Shown: in pieces, positions 58,894 through 64,000 of the stretch
Layout of the letters: every line of letters starts with the position of its first letter
Position numbering within the stretch: the first letter of the stretch is position 1
DNA from: Podospora pseudocomata
Lineage: Eukaryota; Ascomycota; Sordariomycetes; Sordariales; Podosporaceae
Assembly (NCBI RefSeq): GCF_035222375.1
Contig: NW_026946363.1
Location: 3,720,001 to 3,784,000, forward strand
Direction of reading: 5' to 3'
DNA: 64,000 bases
The notes under the pieces: model-generated
Told to the model about the DNA's origin: nothing
The model's database searches: none
What the model saw: the letters and a program-made list of their open reading frames with translations, nothing else
Program-made: the position numbers and the translations under genes

Positions 58894-59693
58894 TCACTTT
58901 CTCTGGGCTTCCGCCGCGACGGTCTCCATCGTGTCCAGGACTCGGTCTAGAGCCTCAGCCATGACAGCTTCGGCTGGGCGACTGACGTCAATGCTAATAA
59001 CATCGACCTCATCCGTGGTTGGCCTTTCCAAGACTTCGAATTGACTGTGGACCATGTTGGCTCCCATGTAATGGTTCTTGCGAGCCATCACCCTTTGCAA
59101 GAGGAGCTCCTCGGACGCATCCAGATAGATGAAGTGGAGATGGAGGTTGGGCGAGAAATAGGGGGCGACACGGATGACATCGCGGTACTTGCGCTTCAAA
59201 GCAGAGCAAGTCAACACCACGCCTCTGTGTCCACGTTCCAGCTCCTTGAGAGAAGCCTCCCGGAGAGCCGTCAACCAGTCCCACCGATCAGCATCCGTCA
59301 AGGGAATGCCAGCGCTCATCTTGTCGATGTTGGCTTGTGGGTGGAACTAGTAATCATGATTAGCCCGATGCTATGGGTCATGGGACTTGGGACTTGGGAC
59401 AAAGAACATACCTCATCACCCTCGATATATGGCATATGAAGAACAGTGGCCAGGTACTTGGCAACAGTGCTCTTTCCACAGCCGGCGGGGCCAGTAACGA
59501 GCCAGATGTGGCGCTGCTCATTTTTGGATAGTGACGAAGAGACATTGCCGTTGGTACGCACACCATTCGATAAAGATGATGTTGGGAGTCTCATGGTGCT
59601 TGGTGATGGGGAGATGTTTTGGTGGCCGTTGGAAATAGCTGGTGACCCCGGGGTTTGTCCCTTCAAGGAGATGGCTGAGTCGTACGAAAGCAT
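58894..59693 (-). CDS. gluconokinase
   Basis: Kinase that phosphorylates D-gluconate to 6-phosphogluconate. Exons 59693-59412 and 59346-58894 encode 244 aa. The P-loop GPAGCGKST is at residues 68-76. After the 65-bp intron comes FHPQANIDKMSAGIPLTDAD, the substrate-binding region typical of GntK-type enzymes. The strings RWDWLTALREA, VLTCSALKRKYRDVIR and HYMGANMVHSQFEVLE follow. An extra Ser/Asn-rich N-terminus of about 58 residues precedes the conserved part. A second Met at residue 34 is an alternative start. Confidence 0.95.
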
Positions 59694-62600
59694 GTTGGGT
59701 TCTGGTACTGGTGGTGGTCTCGAAGATGGTGGTGGTATCCTCCGTCTTTGAAGAAAGCGTGGGTCCGGCTTGACGGCGAGAGTTAAAACCGGCGATGACG
59801 TTTGTGAGTGGGCGGTGGTGGTGATGAATGACCGGAAGTGGGCACGCGCTACCTAACGTGACAATTGGATGACGACGACAAAGGAATCACAACAGACGGC
59901 AGAATACTACGGCCCATTGAGAGAGGAAACGATCACGAAGAGGAGCTTGGGAAAAGGGACATTCAAACAAAACAAGGTGTGGTTGGGATAGCAGGGCAAA
60001 AGGGAGTCAGCCGACGGCGGCCGGCCGGCCATTTATATAGCTGAATCCTGTAGCAGGTCATACCTGGAAGTGATGACCTAAAAGTTTCCTCTTCAGCAGG
60101 GCAGGCGGGCAGGCTGGGACCCCAGAGCCAAAAAAAGGTACCACTGGTACTTCCAAGCTTGGGGGGCTTCAGCGGAACCCGCTGAGCGATCTGCTGGGAA
60201 CGCGCGGGAACCCCATGGATCCTAGCCTCGAGGGGGCAACATGGAACCTCGAGAACGGGCGGGTGACCTGCTGGTACTGCGCCCATGCGCCGTACCCAGG
60301 TACTCACAGTGGGACTCGGCGGGCCAGAATCTCACAAGATACTAGACCCCATTGGTCCAGGAGCACTCGACAGCCAAAGGCGTCCCAGGACCATGACAGG
60401 TCGAATCCACCGCAGACAGGGAGGGAGTGGGCCGTGAACTCGTAGCCCAAGGTACGCTTCAAGTATCCACGCGTGATTCCCATGTACCTTGTCTGGAAAG
60501 TCGGGGGAAGCTTTTCCTGGAGAAAAGCGTGGGATGGGTTGGGAAGCCGTGTGGGGAGAAGTGTCGAGGAAGAGAAGGTGGCTGACTCGACAAGGGGGAA
60601 GCAACTTTCTTCCACCTCGACAATGACGCCCGAAAGGGAAGCTCGCTGGGAGCAGCATCGCATCGCCAATCATGAAACAAAAAGCCAACCGTTGTAAAAA
60701 CTCTGATTTTGACACTTTGGACGGGAGAAAAGACACGCGAAGGTTTGAGACGTGGAATGAGTGGCTAAGAGTCACAGGAAAGTTTATTGAGGTAAGGTGC
60801 CTTGTGGGTTGTACCTTCTCGTGGTGTCCTGAAGTTCGGAACATCTTACGGCCTCGGTGTAAGGAAGGAGCGAGCCCACAAAAGGTACAGCCTGCCCGGG
60901 CTGGGAAAGAGGACGGCAACGATGCAGCCCAGTGCTCGATCGAAATTGGCCCATTAATTGAATAACCTTGAGAGCGGTGAGTAGCCAGGCATGAGGTGCT
61001 TGAGGTGCGTGATGCAGGACGGGAAGCAATTCACGAGAGAACTCATCTTCCGTAAGACACTTCAGGTACGGGCATTCCATCCACAACCTGGATTCCCAGC
61101 AGTGGACGCTAGGTAGGTACCTGATGGCCGTGGGGTTGAGGTGTGGCAGTGGGAGAGCGGAAATGAGGGTGAATACCCACTGGCATCTGCCGGTACCATT
61201 GCCATCACGGGGTCTGCAGAGCACCGGCGCAGCCCATAAAAATCTCCGCTCAAGAATTTTCACTAGCCCACACACCTCCCAGCCTGATGCGGACCGTCGT
61301 GCTAGCTGGCTAACTTGGAATTGGGAACGGCTGGTCGATGACAATTAACATTGACATGGAGCAAAGACATAGAACCGGAACGCAAACCAAACTGCTGAAA
61401 ACAGTGCTCTCAAGACATAATCTTCGTCCCAGGACAGCCAACATCTGGACAAGACTGCTCTCCCCCATTGTATAATACACTCACTCTCTCGCGTAATTGG
61501 CGGGGCACCATATTGATCTTTCGGTACGTTTTCGTTGATGGTGAGGTGAGGCACAAAAAGACATTTCTGCTCAACTAATAGCAGCTCCAGTAGAAGCGTG
61601 GGGGTCTGTCCCGGCCCCGCCACAGAATGGGGTTGAGGTTTGCCGAGAGACGCCGCCGATGGCAGGGGAGGGGTGTGTGGAGCTGCCCAACTGATGGATG
61701 GGAGCCCCGGGGACGATCTTGGGATGAGATGCCATTCCTGCTTCCATTCTCCTGTCCAGCAGATCCAGATCCCACAGAACAAAACATGGCACGGCAAAAC
61801 ACATAATCGATACCCCTTCTACAAGGACTAACACAAGAGAAAGAGTTGGCCTTCCGTTATGGCTGCTGGCTGGTTCAAAGCCCTGTCTCTGCGGGCCGGT
61901 CGTCTGGGAGTGTCACAACCGATCCGTGATTGACCCCAAACACCGCCCAGCCGCTTGCGACCAAAGCTCCCCATCTCGTGTGCGGTTCCCAAAAGGTCTG
62001 GACGGTGTCTGGACCGAAAGCTACGATGCTGCTAAAATGGCTCGCACGCAAGGCACCGCAAAGCAAGCCATGGAACTGTACCTGAACCAGGACCACACCA
62101 TCCTAGCTTACATCATTCTCATCTCTATGGGCCAATCACCAGCTAATTACGGCAGAGGTATTTCTTCCATTTTCCTGGTCGAATACTATGCAAAGTTCCA
62201 TCGCTCACCACGACAGCAGGGCCATATATGCGGCAAAGAGCCATTCGTGAGTAAAAGAAACGTCCGTCTCCGAACTGTGCTTTGCCTGCCCCTTCACCTC
62301 TTGGACGGAACCCAACGCAACCCCGGGCGCCACACAGCGGTAGAACCCCCTCGTTGGCCTCGTGACGTGCCTTGTTTTGCACGCCCCGGTCTGTCTGCCC
62401 CCTCACCGATTGTTTCGATACCCACTCCCCAGACTCCGAGAAATTGGACGTGGTGGAACTGCCTGTTGTTGAGGCACCCCGCTCGGCTCAGCTTCCGGGC
62501 TCCTCGGGAGGGGCTACTGACGCTTAGATTCTTGGGTCGAATGTTCCTTACCTGATCGTGGGTTTCTCCGACTTCGCCATGAAGCTTCGCTGTCCTCGAA

Positions 62601-64000
62601 AGACCGGTAGGAAATCATCTTCAAGATGCCGTTGCATCACTGGCCTCAAGCATGCTACTCTTACCCTTGCGGAGTGAAACGAGTGAATGCTGCACACACC
62701 CCGCATAGCCTGAGCCTTTCTCAGACTCCCCACCTCCATAGAATTCATCCTGCAGCAGCATGCACAGTCTTGCTTCCCTACTGGGTTTCCGGAAAAGCAG
62801 AAGGGGGACGGCGTGGGCCTGACTGACACCGAGTGTGCAGTACATGGCCAGCACATACATGTTCCCTGCGGGGTGCGGTCAGTCTTGGTCGACGGGATGT
62901 GATGTGGGAATAGCTTCGTTCGCCGCTACCGTCACGGCACTGACACCCCCAAGAACGGGACTCCCGCCCGGTAGCCTCAGGTACCTCGACGGCCCCAGAT
63001 TATCGCAGATGTTCCATTCTTCACCGCTCATCCCCTTGTTGATCAACTCATACAATCCCTAATTAGTTGAGCGGCTGCTGACCCAACCATCGTATAGCAC
63101 TGCAGGCGAAGCCCCAAGCGCACTTAGACGCACATATCCTGCAAGCTGACCATTTTCTAACTCGGTGCAACCATTTCCTCTCTCAAACAAGTGGAACGTT
63201 TGACAGGCAATCTCAACAACAAAGCCCATGGCTGGAGCGAGGTTGGCCGTCAACAACAGGCAGCCTGAGGAGTCGAACTTGCAAAGTACCACAAGTCGGT
63301 CAGCACAAAGCAAACAGATCGTGGCTGCCAAGGTCGCAGAGTTGCGTGTGTTCGCCATGCTCTTCTCCGTTACGGTGTATCGTTTCTGCAGACGCAACGC
63401 TGCCCAGAACACCCACCTGCCGACAAGCCTTTGCGGCCTGCCTTCGAAGACTTCGAGGCCCGGCATGCCGAGGGATGTGTCTTTTTTCCACCAACGCTGA
63501 CGAGGCAGATCATGCTGGTTTCTTCTGTCTTTTCGGCATAGTGCCATGCAGAGACATCATGACACCAAACATACAAATTTCACGAAAAACGAGCTTCCCG
63601 CTGGTATCTAGCCCTGTTTTGGTGCTTTCCCAGCATTATTTGAGCTTCCGGAAGAAAGGTAACACCCACCTTGCTGCCAACTCGAGACTTAAGGGAAACG
63701 GGGCTCGTGAAACTACGGCTGCTATGGAGGGAAAGGTCACAAGATGAGTCCCTGAGCAAACCTGACCGACTGACTACCGATTTGTTGGTTTTGTGTTGGG
63801 AAACTACCCTCCACTAAAAGGTCATCCTACATTGCTGACCCATGCTCTCTCTGAATCACACGTTGAAAGCTGATGAGTACAGCTTTACGGGGCAGCTAAT
63901 AGTCCTATTTACTGTCAGAACAAGCGTTATGCAGTTTGTTGACCTACATACAGTACCGGTTATTCCGTGTAGAGCGTGCTGGAGGGACCCAGCTTCAGGG
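59694..64000. other. 4.3-kb interval without a recognisable gene
   Basis: Many frames of 60-210 codons occur on both strands, but none has protein-like composition or conserved motifs, and splice-joined readings gave nothing recognisable. AGGTACC-type strings occur repeatedly (about 60129-60137, 61109-61124, 62977-62987). The interval includes the gluconokinase promoter; the remainder may be regulatory sequence for a gene beyond the window. Confidence 0.45.

Noticed and set aside
60332-60919. 195-codon minus-strand frame
   Set aside because: No conserved motif or splice context was seen, and it overlaps other random frames in GC-rich sequence.
61926-62555. 209-codon plus-strand open frame
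   Set aside because: Composition looks random, with many Pro, Arg and His and no recognisable motif. Overlapping frames on the other strand are equally long.

Overview
This window is eukaryotic nuclear DNA from a filamentous ascomycete, most likely a sordariomycete close to the Sordariales. Its genes are split by short GT-AG introns, mostly 50-150 bp, many with a CTRAC-type branch site. The proteins are best recognised as fungal orthologues, and both strands are used without operons. All coordinates below come from hand-built splice models. Reading frames were checked across every junction, but no transcript or database search was available.

Layout. 0.5-9 kb: nup120 (+), vps26 (-) and rpl9 (+). 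9.8-15.3 kb: a cysteine-rich single-pass membrane protein (-), vma13 (+) and a four-exon acylphosphatase (+). 15.8-29.4 kb, all on the minus strand: a DUF726 lipase-like protein, utp23, a mitochondrial PTC7-like PP2C and a Caf120/Skg3-type PH protein. 29.4-34.3 kb: 4.8 kb without a recognisable gene. 34.3-38.2 kb: an FHA-kinase-FHA checkpoint kinase of the Rad53/Chk2 type. 38.2-44.7 kb is the least ordinary part. It holds an unrecognised 539-aa disordered protein flanked by two different families of decayed tandem repeats, followed by a small predicted CxxC/CxxC zinc-finger protein. 45.2-55.9 kb: stt3 (-), the divergent ribosomal-protein pair rpl35 (-)/rpl6 (+), gos1 (+), atp10 (-) and a branched-chain 2-oxoacid dehydrogenase E2 (+). 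58.9-59.7 kb: gluconokinase (-). About 3 kb before it and 4.3 kb after it hold no supportable gene.

The named genes are core housekeeping functions: nuclear pore, retromer, ribosome and its biogenesis, vacuolar ATPase, N-glycosylation, Golgi SNARE, mitochondrial assembly and metabolism, and DNA-damage signalling. They do not form a pathway cluster. I found no CRISPR array, rRNA, tRNA, intact transposon or secondary-metabolite cluster. The observations most worth following are the repeat-flanked orphan locus (39.3-43.7 kb), the small zinc-finger gene beside it, several very small exons (3, 6, 12, 13 and 24 nt) that automatic annotation would probably miss, and the divergent 60S ribosomal-protein promoter with a telobox.
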